A stretch of 64,000 nucleotides of DNA from assembly GCA_030248195.1 (NCBI GenBank), contig JASAND010012498.1, forward strand, positions 1-64,000, written 5' to 3'. Positions 17,340-28,611 of the stretch are shown here, piece after piece. The stretch's first letter is position 1; each line of letters starts with the position of its first letter. The position numbers were made by a program, and so were the translations under genes. The stretch is from Trissonchulus latispiculum (lineage: Eukaryota > Nematoda > Enoplea > Enoplida > Ironidae). Below the pieces are notes generated by a model, which made no database searches, was not told the DNA's origin, and saw only the letters and a list, made by a program, of their open reading frames with translations.

Positions 17340-19413
17340 TCAGGCCAATCGTTTCTGAAAAAATCTATCAGTCAGATTTGAAACGTGAGCTCTTAAAGAT
17401 TCAAACTCTTCTGATGTAGCATAATCTGCACTGTCGCGAATAGGACCGTCGAGGTTCGACTCCTCGTCAATGTCTACAACCCCAATGGGTCTAGTATTAC
17501 GAAAATTTCTGTTATTTCTTTGTTTCGCCCTACAATTTGCTTGTATATGTCCAATTTTGGAACAAAAATTGCAAATGGGTCTGTTATCCGCAGTGCGCCT
17601 GTTAACTGCATTCGAATTGGGGCGACGCGTGAAATTGCTGTTCTGACGTGGTCTAAAGTTTTGGTTCTGCTGTCTGCGGAATAGGGATGGGCGCGGAAAA
17701 AAAAGGACTGGAAAAAAAAGGTTTTTTTCCGTTTTTTCCATTTTTTTCCGATGGGGTGGAAAAAAATGGAAAAATATTCCTAACGTTATTTTGACAATTT
17801 TTACAATGAAATATCATGTTTTCTGAGCTTTTCCAGCAATTTCACACTATTTACAATCTTTTCCGTGGGTAATAGTAGGTGGGGGTATGTTAAATCTGAC
17901 GAAATTGTATTTGGGTTTTTTCGACGCATCGGAAAAAATGGAAAAATATTCGGGGCATGTTCTGAAACTTGATTTATGACCTCAGAACATTAAGAAACTA
18001 TCAAAAACAGTGTTTAATGAGGTAAGAATACGATATGCATGAATTTGAGCTAATTTTGGGATTTGACATTTTTTCCCTTGAAATGTGAAAATGATTGCAT
18101 AACTCAGGTAGAGTTAATAATTTCATACCTAACAGTCTAGTGTTCAACCAAAACTGTTAAAATATCTGGAATTGTTTACTTTACGAAGCGCGTTACGTAC
18201 GAAAACCACAAACTAGGTCTGGTATAACCGCCAAGGTATACAGAAGTCACCTGTCCTTTGCTTTACAGCGTCACCCTCTGAAAATATTAGATTCCTATAA
18301 TCAATACTGGAACCTTTCTAAGTGCTTGTGTTATTGCATTACCTCTATGGGGCTACTAAATATCGTGAAAACTGCTTCTGTGCATGCAAAAACATGAAAT
18401 AACTTAACTTTTAGCACATTGTGTAATTTTGGAGTGACCGGAAAAAAAAGGAAAAAAATGGAAAAAAATGGAAAAAAACCGGAAAAAAAAGGTTTTTTTT
18501 CCGGCAATCTTTTTTTTCCGGAAAAAAACCAACCCTGCTGCGGAATAATCCATCGAGACGGCGCTCGAGTCTGCTTAACCGTTCTTCTGAAGTGTCGCCG
18601 TAGCGATTAGAGCTATGAGAGCTGACAGCTCCTACAGCAGCGGTCTCGGAATCGGACCTTTTTTTCATCAGATTTGATAGGCCGTCAACAAGATCACATA
18701 GCTTTTTACTGCTTTCAAAGCTCTGCTGAAGGGGATCGATACTGCAAACGTGTTTCCTCCTTCTGAGCTAGCTCAACTGCTTTCGCAAAGGTTTCAGGTT
18801 CATCCTCCATAACTGCCTTTTTCAGGGGGAGGGGAAGGCCAGAGATAAAATTTTCCATCATCAGGAAATCACGTGATTTCTCTCCCAAATCGTCGGGGTA
18901 CGCTGCTCTAGCAAGTTTCTTAATGACTCCCGCATAATTAGCAACAGACTCAGAGGATAGTTTTTGTCTGCTCTTGAGCTTCAAACTGCTGAAACGATGG
19001 TTTTCGGGTCTGGTAAACTTGAGTTTTAGTTCTGATTTTAACAACGCGTAGTTGTCCTTCTGTGCTCTGCTCAAGTCCCTATACTGTTCGAGTGCGTTTT
19101 CGTCTAAAAACGTAGGTAACTTTTTTGCCTTTTTCTCGGCTGACCAGCCAAAACTGTCTGCAACCAACTCAAACTTTTCCAGCCAATCTGAAAAACTCTC
19201 ATCAAGTCTGCCAGAGAATGTACTAATTCGGGACCTAGTAGCTTGAGTAGTTGAAAATTCATCAGAAGTCTCAGCAAGTTCGCTGAGTTGACTAGTCAAT
19301 GAGTTAAGTCTGTTAGAATTACTGTCTGTGAGCTCCTGCGTAAATTCTCTGAGTCTGCTTCTAATTAGTCGCTCAACATCAGTTTCAGGCGGTGTTGCCA
19401 TTTGAGGACTCAA
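17340..19413 (-). pseudogene. gag of the Gypsy element, broken by a frameshift and a hAT-type insertion
   Basis: The N-terminal part (19413 to 18715) encodes 232 aa resembling a Ty3/Gypsy capsid: a helical N-terminus, then FSDWLEKFELVADSFGW and KLKFTRPENHRFSSLKLKSR. The frame ends at TGA at 18715-18717, while a neighbouring frame with Gag-like composition runs on (ESSKKLCDLVDGLSNLM), which points to a single-base frameshift just upstream. A further break is the insertion at 17682-18537. Beyond it, the C-terminal part carries a CCHC zinc knuckle (CNFCSKIGHIQANC) and Arg/Asn-rich flanks, and stops at 17340. The last codons overlap a -1 open stretch leading into the next ORF. Capsid and nucleocapsid roles are those of the family; this copy should not give a full Gag. 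Confidence 0.8.
17682..18537. mobile_element. 856-bp hAT-type MITE inserted in gag
   Basis: The ends are TAGGGATGGGC and CCAACCCTG (imperfect inverted repeats), flanked by the perfect 8-bp duplication ctgcggaa at 17674-17681 and 18538-18545. An 8-bp duplication and CAGGG-type ends are hAT hallmarks. Subterminal regions are runs of ggaaaaaa/ttttttcc. It has no transposase. The element at 26053-26421 belongs to the same family. Confidence 0.88.
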
Positions 19414-19534
19414 ATAACTATCAATCTACAAATAACCAATCGAGAGCAGCAGAATCAAATAAATATTAACTTACACACAAGGAGAGCAGCGAAAACAGAA
19501 ATGTTAACTTACAAGAGTTGCAATTGCGGGGGCT

Positions 19535-19551
19535 CCTCACTGGGGGCTCCA
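19535..19551 (-). promoter_or_regulatory. Putative primer-binding site
   Basis: Two bases inside the 5' LTR the sense strand reads TGGAGCCCCCAGTGAGG, starting with the TGG expected to pair with a tRNA CCA end. The implied tRNA 3' end is CTGGGGGCTCCA; I do not assign the tRNA. Confidence 0.5.
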
Positions 19552-19553
19552 CG

Positions 19554-19931
19554 TGTGACAAAGCGCTTGCCACTACACTTTAATACGAACTAAGCTGCAG
19601 TACTTTATTGGCGGGGGTCTGCGAAAACGCAACACAAAGAAGCATACGGTAGTTACGGCAACTGCTTTAGCTTAAGTTCCAACAAAGACTAACTCGGTCT
19701 GCTGAAAGAGTCTGCTTTTATATCCTTCTAAGTCGGAAAACTTCAAACGCAAAATATTATTTTAAGAATGTTTTGACTAAATATTAAAACGATGTTGAAA
19801 CGAGTTGCGATGTTCGAAATGTCAATTCGTAAAGTTAGAAATGTCAAAACGTGGAAACAAAGTTCAGCAAAACTCCGAAAATTTAGATAGTTTTTAGGTT
19901 ACAAGCAAAGGTAAACATGATAAACATCACA
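19554..19931 (-). repeat. 5' LTR of the Gypsy element
   Basis: 378 bp, TG...CA. In sense it carries a TATAAAA box at 19716-19722 and an AATAAAG polyadenylation signal at 19603-19609. It has three differences from the other LTR. Outside it lies caaccaccttaag, which resembles the right end of the TTAA repeat family, so the element may have landed beside or inside such a copy. Confidence 0.93.
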
Positions 19932-20160
19932 CAACCACCTTAAGACAAAATACAGAATTTACTAGAAAATACAGTATTTACTGGTCGAGTTTCAGTAAAA
20001 ATGGTATTTACGTGGTCGAGTTTCAGTAAAAATGGTATTTACGTGTAAAGATAGGGAGTTTAAAGAAAATACCATTCTTACTAGTAAATACCGTATTTAC
20101 TGAAATCGGCCAGTAAATACAGTATTTACTGAATACAGAAATTACTACGACATATATATA
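19932..20160. repeat. Cluster of palindromic gtatttact motifs
   Basis: About 200 bp in which aatacNgtatttact-type motifs recur in both orientations, with a direct repeat of tggtcgagtttcagtaaaaa (two copies, about 31 bp apart). It can fold back extensively. It is probably the remains of a MITE. Confidence 0.55.
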
Positions 20161-20610
20161 TATAATTATAATGTAGCCAACCCAACTATCCATCCTTAAC
20201 TGGTCGGTAAATGGGTACCACTACGGTGGGATGGTAACAGGAGTCTGTGCAGAAGGTCCGTCCTCCCTTCCATGGATGCAGTCATCATTCGAGGTGGCAC
20301 TCCTGGCTCTACGGCTGAGAATCCGGGGATGAGCACCGGCACCCCATGTCCTGTGGCAGGACGGAGATATCTCCTGGGACCTTTACCTTTTTTTAATATA
20401 ATGTGCTTTTTCACTATTTTCACTATTTTAGCCTAAAAACCACTTAAAATTAATAATTTTTTAGCGATTTTTGCAGATTTTGCACGAAAAACCCGCAAAA
20501 ATTCGAAAATGTTTTCCAAAATATACCCCCCATTTTGGGTCAGCCCCCCCCATCGATGGGGGGGCCCCCATGAAGCCCCCCCCATAAATTTTTGCCTAAA
20601 AATAAGCCAA
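20161..20610. other. Stretch without recognisable gene
   Basis: Contains a GC-rich block at about 20200-20380 and a C-run-rich block (cagcccccc...ggggggccccc) around 20535-20585. Open frames here are compositional; no motif is seen. Confidence 0.35.
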
Positions 20611-21000
20611 CGTCGGATGGCAAAACGGATACCGGGAATGAGCTGGGCGCACCAGAAAACGCCTATAGACAAAGTTTTGCGAGGCCAAGTAAAGCCTACT
20701 ATGGACCTCCAGGAAGCGGTTTTCGATTTCACCCTCCCAACGGCAAAGTGGAACCAGCTCAGCAAAATAGGTACGTCGGACGGCAAAAAGGATACCGGGA
20801 ATGAGCTGGGCGCACCAGAAAACACCTATAGACAAACTTTTGAGAGGCTAGCTAGAGCCTACTATGGATCTCCAGCAAGCGGTTTCCGACTTGACCCTCC
20901 CGACGGCAAAGTGGAACCAGCCCAGCAAGATGGGTAGGTCTGACGGTAAAACTGACTGGGGGAATCGATTCCCCGTGCCAGAAAACCATTGTATGGAAGA
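20611..21000. repeat. Tandem 163-bp repeat, two and a part copies
   Basis: Units begin at 20611 (cgtcggatggc), 20774 (cgtcggacggc) and about 20937 (partial). They share gataccgggaatgagctggg, ctatagacaaa and ggcaaagtggaaccag. Frames run through both copies but show no protein motif. Confidence 0.75.
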
Positions 21001-21226
21001 TTTGAGCTTTCAAAGTTGAATAGATAGCGAGAAATTTCGATTTTTCATTTTTCGAATTTTCGCCATTTTTAACGGGCCACTGTGGTCGCTAGGGAAGTGA
21101 TAGAGAAACGCAACCTGGACCGTTAGTTAGTTCAATACATGTAATTTCTGAATATCAAAAGAAATCAGCTCCAGCTCGTAACGTTCGACCTGAGCGACGA
21201 CCACAGAAATGGTCACTTTTCGCTAT

Positions 21227-23190
21227 GAGCCGACTTTGCGGCGCCACTGCGGCGCTGTGGCGCAGCTGCGGCGCAAAAAAGTTGTGATTCTTAAATTCTT
21301 TAGAGGGTACTACTAGACCCTATAGCCCTTTAGGTTGGTCCACCGCTGCAGTTCACGTGAAAGCGGCGAGCATTATCTACACCCCGCCCCGAAAGGGGAA
21401 CCACACGGGCTATGGTATCGGGCGCGTCCCCCTGTGCGAATGGGGGAACGCCACATCGTGGGGCACCGGCGATGTGGTACCTGTACACCCTTTTGGGTCA
21501 GGCGTGGACAATAGCCCCCTGCTTTGCTCAGGTTGGGTTTCAGTGCTTGCCTCTGTGGTAGACGCTGCCAACGGCACTTCCTGCCGACAGCGAGGAAGAG
21601 GGGAGGTTGAGGCTGGGCTTGCTGAGCTGTCTGGCGGACGGCTCTTAAGGCTAACCTGGCTTCCCTCCTTGACGCCCTGCTGTTAGGTGAGGGTGGGAGG
21701 AGCCGGGACGTGGCTGCTGCTGCGGCTGTCTCTGTCGTTTGTGGTGCGTGGGGCCCGGCTGCGGGTTGTGGGTAGCTGAGTGGCGGAGACTGGACTGTCT
21801 GGCGGACTGTCATCACGTCGACGCTATCTTGGTGGCCTGCTGCCTGTGGTCGGGTTGCATGCGCTGCGCACGGTGGGGGCAGGGGGGCAGGTTTCTGAAA
21901 CCTGGCCTCAGATATGGCAGGCCCCCCGCTGTCATCTCTTTTCTGTTTACCCCCGTTTTTAAGTTGACAGCGGATTTTAAATACTTTTTATATATATACC
22001 CATCAAAAACTAAAATTTTTATACGGCCCCGGTTAATTTGCCGGTTTTATTATTGTATCCCTGAGAATCCAGGGTAGACTAGAGGTTACTTCCCTGGCCT
22101 GGCTCTAAACATGCTTAGAGTCTGAGAGAACACCCCGTTCCTCCGTAGGGGTTAAAGATTCGGAGGCTCCCTTTTCTCAGCGGGGAGTTCATCTTAGCTG
22201 GGAACTCTCTTTCCCCGGTGGAGAGTATACTAAATACCGGGGACTGCGTAGCACCTTGCGACAATTATGCGCTGATCCCAACTCCGGGAGGAGCTCGAAA
22301 GAGCTACCTTATCGGACAAGAGTGATGCAACTATGATGGAGAGCGGAGTTTATGTGTGATATTCATACCTATTCTCCTGCTTTTCAAAGGTATTGCCATC
22401 CTTTGGTGGTGGGCTTAGTTCCTGAGAAAAATGTGACTTCTGTCTGTGTCAGTATTCGAGCTGATCCGTGTTTTTTTATTAGGATCCGTAGTCTTCATTT
22501 TGTGAGTTGCTGAAGCCTTCTTTTATGATAGGCAGCAAATAGTCTGTTTCGGTATAAGTGGGTATGTACCCGAGCAGTTTTTGTAGAGCTTGGTAGGGCT
22601 CTTTTAGTTATTCCGGTATATATTTAACCTTGTTCAGTAAATTGTTGTGTACTGTTTTGCTGTATGTAATTGTACGGTAATCTGTTGCATTGTGCAGTGT
22701 AATGTGCTGTAATGTACGAATTGTATTGTGTAATGTAATGTGCCACATGTGCGACCTCGGCATCGACGAACTGGTCCCAGATGCAGCCTTCGATGAATGG
22801 ACTCAGTCACTACGGACTTTTTTTACTTAACCGGGACGCAAAGCCTCAAAGTGAGGCATCACAGTGGGAAATCTATCCTGCTGGAGTTGACCTATGGTTC
22901 CCATGGGTCGACTGTCCCGAACCCAAAGTAACCCAAAGTAAAGTAACATTATCTACAATACAACCATCAAATAGGAGAAACCGGAAAAGAAAAACATCGC
23001 CGCCATAACCGGTCCGGGGCGCAACTTTTTAACGGTAAGTGATACGGGGCTGAAACTTCACAGATATACTAAACTCGATGTGCTCTACAATTTGCGCATG
23101 AAATCTGAGCAGGATTTTGCGCAGCTTCTGCGCAGTTGATTTCACACTGTCTCCAGCCACTTTTCACACCCCTGCAGCCGCGACCCCTAT
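21227..23190. repeat. GC-rich dispersed repeat, copy 1, split by an insertion
   Basis: Two blocks (21227-21380 and 22957-23190) together match the uninterrupted copy at 23748-24160. Shared features are gagccgactttgcggcgcca, the ctgcggcgc-rich stretch, gggtactactagaccctata and, after the break, ggtccggggcgcaacttttt. The break is the element at 21381-22946. Confidence 0.8.
21381..22946 (+). mobile_element. 1.57-kb insertion with 10-bp target duplication, probably non-LTR type
   Basis: It is flanked by the 10-bp direct repeat cattatctac (21371-21380 and 22947-22956). Its right end is a short tandem tail (acccaaagta, twice, then aagtaac), as in the 3' tails of many LINEs and SINEs, and there are no terminal inverted repeats. 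The left 600 bp are GC-rich, the rest is T-rich. No RT or endonuclease motif is visible, so it would be a truncated or non-autonomous element. The homologous empty site at 23748-24160 supports the insertion. Confidence 0.7.
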
Positions 23191-23747
23191 GAAAATATGT
23201 AAACAAACACCTTTAAGAATTCAGGGGTGTTTTTGGGGGGGCTGATTTTTTGCAAAAACGAGCTAAAAATTTTACACGTAGAAAGGCAAAATGTTCTCAA
23301 AAATGCCAGGATTTAAGCTGAAAATAGCCATTTTTACAAAAAATCTCCGGAGACGCCGGAAAATTTTTGAAATGTTGCCTATTTTTGGCAAATATTTGGG
23401 CCCCCAAAAAATCCCGCTTGTTGTTTGTATTACGCACCTTCAGAAATCCAGAGCTAGCTTTGATCGGAACAAATAGCGGATGTGAATTGACACCACTGGG
23501 AAGAAAGGGTCCACCGTCGAAATGACCCTGCAAGGAAAACATTCAAAAGAATGATAGTATATATATATACAAGTAACCAGTAGCGTAGATACAAAAAATT
23601 TTCAGGGGGGCGGTTTGGACCGAAGTCTGGGGGGGGGGGTAAATTTTTAATTTTTTGCTCAACAATTGTATGAACACTACGTACAAAAGTTTATAAGAAT
23701 CTTAGCTTAAATCTATTGTAGCCGAAAGCGGCATGCTAAAATCCTAA
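23191..23747. other. Stretch without gene; fragment of another repeat family
   Basis: No coding signal. The part at about 23580-23650 (gcgtagatacaaaaaatttt followed by G runs) matches 56818-56890, showing a further dispersed repeat. Confidence 0.45.
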
Positions 23748-24160
23748 CTGAGCCGACTTTGCGGCGCCACTGCGGCGCTGTGGCGCCGCAGCTGTGGCGC
23801 AAAAAAAGTTGCGATTCTTAAATTCCTTAGAGGGTACTACTAGACCCTATAGCCCTTTAGGTTGGCCCACCGCTGCTGTTCACGTAAAATCGGCGAATAT
23901 TATGTACAATACAACCATCAAATAGGAGAAACCGGAGAAAAAACATCGCCGCCATAACCGGTCCGGGGCGCAACTTTTTAACGGTAAGTGTTACGGGGCT
24001 GAAACTTCACAGACATACTAAACTCGATGTGCTCTACAATTTGCGCATGAAATCTGAGCAGGATCTGCGCAGGATTTTGCGCAGCTTCTGCGCAGCTTAT
24101 TTTACACTGTCTCCAGCCACTTTTCACACATTATAGGGGCGCTGCCGCGACCCCTATGAT
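23748..24160. repeat. GC-rich dispersed repeat, copy 2 (uninterrupted)
   Basis: Matches the split copy at 21227-21380 plus 22957-23190. It is uninterrupted at the site where copy 1 carries the 1.57-kb insertion. Confidence 0.75.
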
Positions 24161-24413
24161 AATAAGGCTCTTTTACACAAAGGTAGAGGCAAACTAGGAC
24201 AGGGGCTTGGAGTTACGGAACCAAATCGAAGATTTTCCGAAAGTTTTTAATTTTGCTAGATGCATATATACGTACGTGTAGTGCATAATATAATGCCTAT
24301 AGTTTCAAACAAATACCGGCCTATATATCCAGAACTTTGAAGTGGGCCAGTTTCATAAATATCTCGAGTCTAGTAGCTAAGCTACGCTAAGTCGCATTTC
24401 CCGTCACGTTTAA

Positions 24414-25439
24414 GGTGTTGGTTTCCTTTCGGGTATTTTTGACTCCTCCGACTTTAATCCTTTACGCAAAGGGCTAAAACTTACGAAATAACCTATTTCC
24501 GTGCTCTTTAACATTTTAGGACCAGTCCCGTATTCTTAGGCCAAAAGATAGGAAAGTTTCGGTTTTTGACCTTAAGCTCCCAGTAGGTAGACAAGACACG
24601 GGATTGGTTGGTATGGCTGGAAAGAGGACTCGAAAATGAACATTTTTGCTCTTACAACCTTTGAGCTATCTCCAGTGGTTAAGTCAGTATAACCGTTTTA
24701 ACCGTATAACCGTTAAAAACAGTAAACTGTTTTTAGGGTCAAAAATGGCCATTTTCGAGGAAATCAGTTTTTTTCAAAATTACTGCCACATGTTAAGGAC
24801 AAAATTGGCTTAGTTATACTCAATCGATACATCGTCCAAATGCACATTTTATGAATGCCTATTAGCCGGACTTTATTGCTTTCAGCTAGAGATTTGGCCG
24901 AAAAACCATTTTGGCAAAACAGCGATGATTTTGTTTCGAACATCGATTTCTCAAAAACTACTCGACGGATTCCGGAGATTTTCGACAGAATCGAAATTCG
25001 CACTTCTGCGGAGGGACGTTTTTCTTGGTTTGGGCTAAAACATATTGAGTAGCAATCAATGCGAAGTTGCGAAATTTCGTGTTACTGTGCATTTGGCCGA
25101 TTTTCTCGAACGTTAAGACCTGCTGAGCCAAATCCAAAAAACATCCCTCGGCCCATATGTCCTGAATATAGTGGCACAAAAAGAACTTAAGGCAGATTCT
25201 TCAGTTTTGAGAAATCGATGTTCAAAAACTTTTGGTCTATATTCATTCTGTTAGATGTCCGCTTGTCAGAACATTTCTGCTTTTTTTTGCTAATTGTGCC
25301 ACTTCTGTAAGCTCATGTGAATTTACAGATAATAAGCTTTAAAACGATGTATAAAGCTCTTTGCAACTCCCAAAATTGCGAAAGTTATAGCGTTTCAAAA
25401 AATCACCACAAAAGCACTGCACAAAAGGATACCACCACC
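24414..25439. mobile_element. 1.03-kb TTAA-flanked transposon (non-autonomous)
   Basis: TTAA lies at both edges (24410-24413 and 25440-25443), and the termini are inverted repeats: GGTGTTGGTTTCCTTT left, complement of AAAGGATACCACCACC right. TTAA targets are known for piggyBac and Kolobok elements. No transposase is visible. A diverged copy ends at 30818. Confidence 0.7.
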
Positions 25440-25840
25440 TTAAGCAGTTCTCGAGTCGAGTTCTCTGGTAGCTTTCCACCAGAGAAATTTTTGAAAATTT
25501 AAATTTATCAATTTTTCTTCCTGCTTCAATAATTTGCATATTTGACTAAATAAATCGCCATAAGATGTTTACATAAATTACATAAATCGCCATGTTTACA
25601 TAAAATTTTTAATACAGAAGAGGTTGAATGGTGTCACTGAAAGCAGACTATATACTCGAGAAGGTTCTTTCTGAAATTTTTATGAAGTTCTTTATGTGAT
25701 GGACCTGATGGTCTTCTGATCTTTTCACGTTAGAATCCAGCTACTTTTATTATTCTGTTGTGTAAAACTAACCTGACCACCCTTGTTTTGTACACCTTCT
25801 TTCATAATTAATGGTGTAAGAATGCTTTTTGTTGTTCTAG

Positions 25841-26047
<207 letters not shown>

Positions 26048-26052
26048 TAATA

Positions 26053-26421
26053 CAGGGATGGGCACCGGAAAAAAACTACCCGAAAAAACGGTTTTTTCTT
26101 TTTTTTCGTTTTTTCCTCAGGCTTCGGAAAAATACTCGCGAGTTTTTTCCGATAAGTTGAAAAATTAGCAGTAAAATTGGAAATTTTGGGAAAATTTTTA
26201 AATTTTTCCGAAAAAATCTAGAAATTCCTTAAAATCGCCTGTATTTATAGTTTATCGCATGAAAATACGATTAAAATCTTAAATTCATTAAAATTCGCTC
26301 AATTTTGGCACTCCAGCAACAGTTTGAAACCTTTGGTGATATCGGAAAAATATATACTGGAAAAAAACCGGAAAAAACTAGTTTTTTCCGCAATAATTTT
26401 TTCCGGAAAAACCCAACCCTG
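26053..26421. mobile_element. 369-bp hAT-type MITE in the RPB7 intron
   Basis: Ends CAGGGATGGGC and CCCAACCCTG with the 8-bp duplication gcgtaata (26045-26052 and 26422-26429). Subterminal ggaaaaaa/ttttttcc runs make it the same family as the element in gag at 17682-18537. It lies 39 bp from the donor of the RPB7 exon. Confidence 0.88.
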
Positions 26422-27190
26422 GCGTAATACAATGCTTGCATGCATACAAATATATAGGACACCCTTCTTATTTCTGTTCTCCATATTTTTCCAAATAGCA
26501 CAAGAAATTTGGGAAAAGGGGGTCTGGTTATCAAAATTCTCGTTTGTTGCTGACAGGCACCCAGCCGGGAGAGTGAGGGGCATAATATGCCCTCCAAAGT
26601 TGGATCTAAACTGAAAGTTTAAAGCCTAAAGGTGTATTCATAGTCGCGAACGCATTTTGAGACGCGCGTCGACGCCTCAGTTTGTAACATGTCATTTTAA
26701 CCGTTTAAAATTAGTTGTGACATATCCATGCTCACTCACGAATGCATGCAGACGCTTACATAGGCGCGTCGACCGGCGTCTGCTTGCAACAGGAACAATG
26801 ATTTACCTTTAATGGCAAGGCGGATACATATTTCCAAATTTCCAAAATTTTCGCTTTTACACAGAATGACGCCCCACTAAGGGCTCTAAGTCTTCCCACA
26901 GACGCAGTTGCCGCCGTATATAATTTTAGAAAATTTTGGCTTGCCTCCTCCTAAATTTTTTCCGCCTACGTTGGCTGGTGATTTTTTTGCTTTGTTGGGA
27001 TGTTGCTAATGAAACATTTCTAGAGAATCTAGTCTCGTGACACCAAAATAGAGAGATGATAAACTTTATTTGAACATTTTTAACATTTTTCTCAAGCAAC
27101 TGAAGTTCAGAACAAGGGCTAGTAAGTTTGTTGTTGTTATGATGTCTGCGTCAATTTTAAAATTCTACTGCATGCTTGTTATTTTTCTAG

Positions 27191-27442
27191 GTAAACAAGG
27201 TGGGTATCTTCTGTGAGATCGGCCCACTGACCTGTTTCATCTCCAACCACTGCATTCCCCCCGACATGAGCTTTGATCCCAACTCCAATCCGGCCTGCTA
27301 CAAGACCAAGGATGAGTCCATTGTGATCAAGGAAGATGACGAGATCCGGGTCAAGATCATCGGGACCCGGGTGGACGCGACGGACATTTTTTCCATCGGA
27401 ACCCTGATGGATGATTACCTGGGATTGGTTAGTACGGACTGA
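27191..27442 (+). CDS. POLR2G: RNA polymerase II subunit RPB7 (POLR2G), last coding exon
   Basis: 83 codons plus stop after an acceptor (atttttctag). The peptide ([20 protein letters not shown], then [20 protein letters not shown] and [10 protein letters not shown]) matches the S1/OB-fold half of RPB7, the part that contacts emerging RNA, including the conserved ending DDYLGLVS, here extended by two residues. The two exons give 141 residues, leaving about 33 for the missing N-terminus, consistent with the usual 172-aa protein. The 1.18-kb intron holds a hAT-type MITE. The exon is GC-richer than its surroundings, as expected for conserved coding sequence. Confidence 0.96.
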   Translation, partial: VNKVGIFCEIGPLTCFISNHCIPPDMSFDPNSNPACYKTKDESIVIKEDDEIRVKIIGTRVDATDIFSIGTLMDDYLGLVSTD

Positions 27443-28603
27443 TTTCCCCCAATTCCCCTTCTTTTCCCTAGAATTTTCCTTTTCCCTTACTGTGTTTTTG
27501 GCAATATGTACTTTTTTGTGAATTTGTTTTGCTTGTTTTTGGATTTTGTTAGTAACTGTGAAGTTTTGCTGGTTTTCCTGTCTTGTTAGGATTTATACCA
27601 TATTGATTTCGAGCCGACTGGATGGATGATACTTTGTGGTTCACTGTGTAGGAGGTGGGCTGGTATCTGGCTACGCACTCAGTTTTGAGGTTTAGTACAT
27701 ACTATATGGGGTGCACCGGTATAAATTATTTTGAAATGAGGGGTATTTAGGTACGCCCCTTGTTTCGGAGAGAGTCAGTCATGCAGCAACGGTTTTAAGC
27801 TGTGTAGAAATATCAGAGTAGCCCAATATTGACTGATATGATTTTTGCCATTCATGAAGGCTTTAGGGGTCCTTCAACAGCATTGACATCTCTCTTAAAT
27901 TAAAAGGAAAATCACAATGCCGTTCGTATCCTGTGATCTCTGGACTTGTTCGATATTGACGGCGTGATACAAACACAGCAGTTTCGCGGAGGTTATGGTT
28001 TCAAAATACTTGTGAAACACTTCCATTGATTGTCTCTGTGTAATCTGAAATCAGTACATAGCATTGTGTTTTGAAGTGTATGTTAATGTTATGTTTGCTT
28101 GTTTTCACTGTACATGCGTTATGGGCTTGACGATTAAAAAGAGCCACTTTTATAGTTGGTTAGGTTTACAGTCGTGACAATCATACCGAGTAGTATCAAG
28201 AGTACATAATAGATATATTCTAGGTACTCTTGGTAGTATGAAACCAATTCGTCTTTTGGTTGGTGTGTTTGGGTCTTATTTTGAGTTTAATTAGCTTCAA
28301 TACTTAAACGAAGTTTAAGAAGCTGTTTTCAGAATATGTTTCAATTGATTTCGTTTGAAAACTGTTCGCAGCTTAGACTTTATGCAGCTAACGATTTCTT
28401 CCCTAAAATTTGCAAGGTATGAAACTAGCTAAAATCAGATCGGAAATGACGAATTTTTGTTAGGTTCAGACTGCATTTACCAAATTGCACCGTCCAGCCA
28501 GGAAAAGGTGTCACGGTTTCATGTGGAGTTGCCGTTAGTCTGGGTGACTTAATGGTGCTGAACGGCAAAGTTTGTAGTTGTCAGCCGGGTAAGTCTGAAT
28601 CCA
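27443..28603 (+). other. RPB7 3' UTR and downstream flank
   Basis: T-rich after the stop. No canonical AATAAA is close; ATTAAA variants occur at about 27898 and 28132, and either could serve. No other gene is seen before the hAT-type element at 28612. Confidence 0.45.
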
Positions 28604-28611
28604 GCCAGCAG

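Larger units (their letters stand above)
8279..19931 (-). mobile_element. Ty3/Gypsy-type LTR retrotransposon, Gag / Env-PR-RT-RH-IN / NADAR-SGNH-like
   Basis: The element is 11,653 bp, bounded by 378-bp LTRs starting TGTGAC and ending ATCACA, with three differences between them, so the insertion or last homogenisation is recent. Read on the minus strand, the order is 5' LTR, primer-binding site, gag (broken), one long ORF with Env-like glycoprotein followed by PR-RT-RNase H-IN, then a third ORF, and the 3' LTR. The Pol order PR-RT-RH-IN is that of Ty3/Gypsy. No target-site duplication is visible (aaat left, caac right), and I see no purine-rich tract in the sense strand before the 3' LTR. The Env-before-Pol arrangement and the third ORF are unusual. 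It is probably defective now because gag is interrupted. Confidence 0.93.

Noticed and set aside
21373..21816. 147-aa GC-rich minus-strand frame
   Set aside because: Composition alone keeps it open; overlapping frames are open too, and it lies in the inserted repeat.
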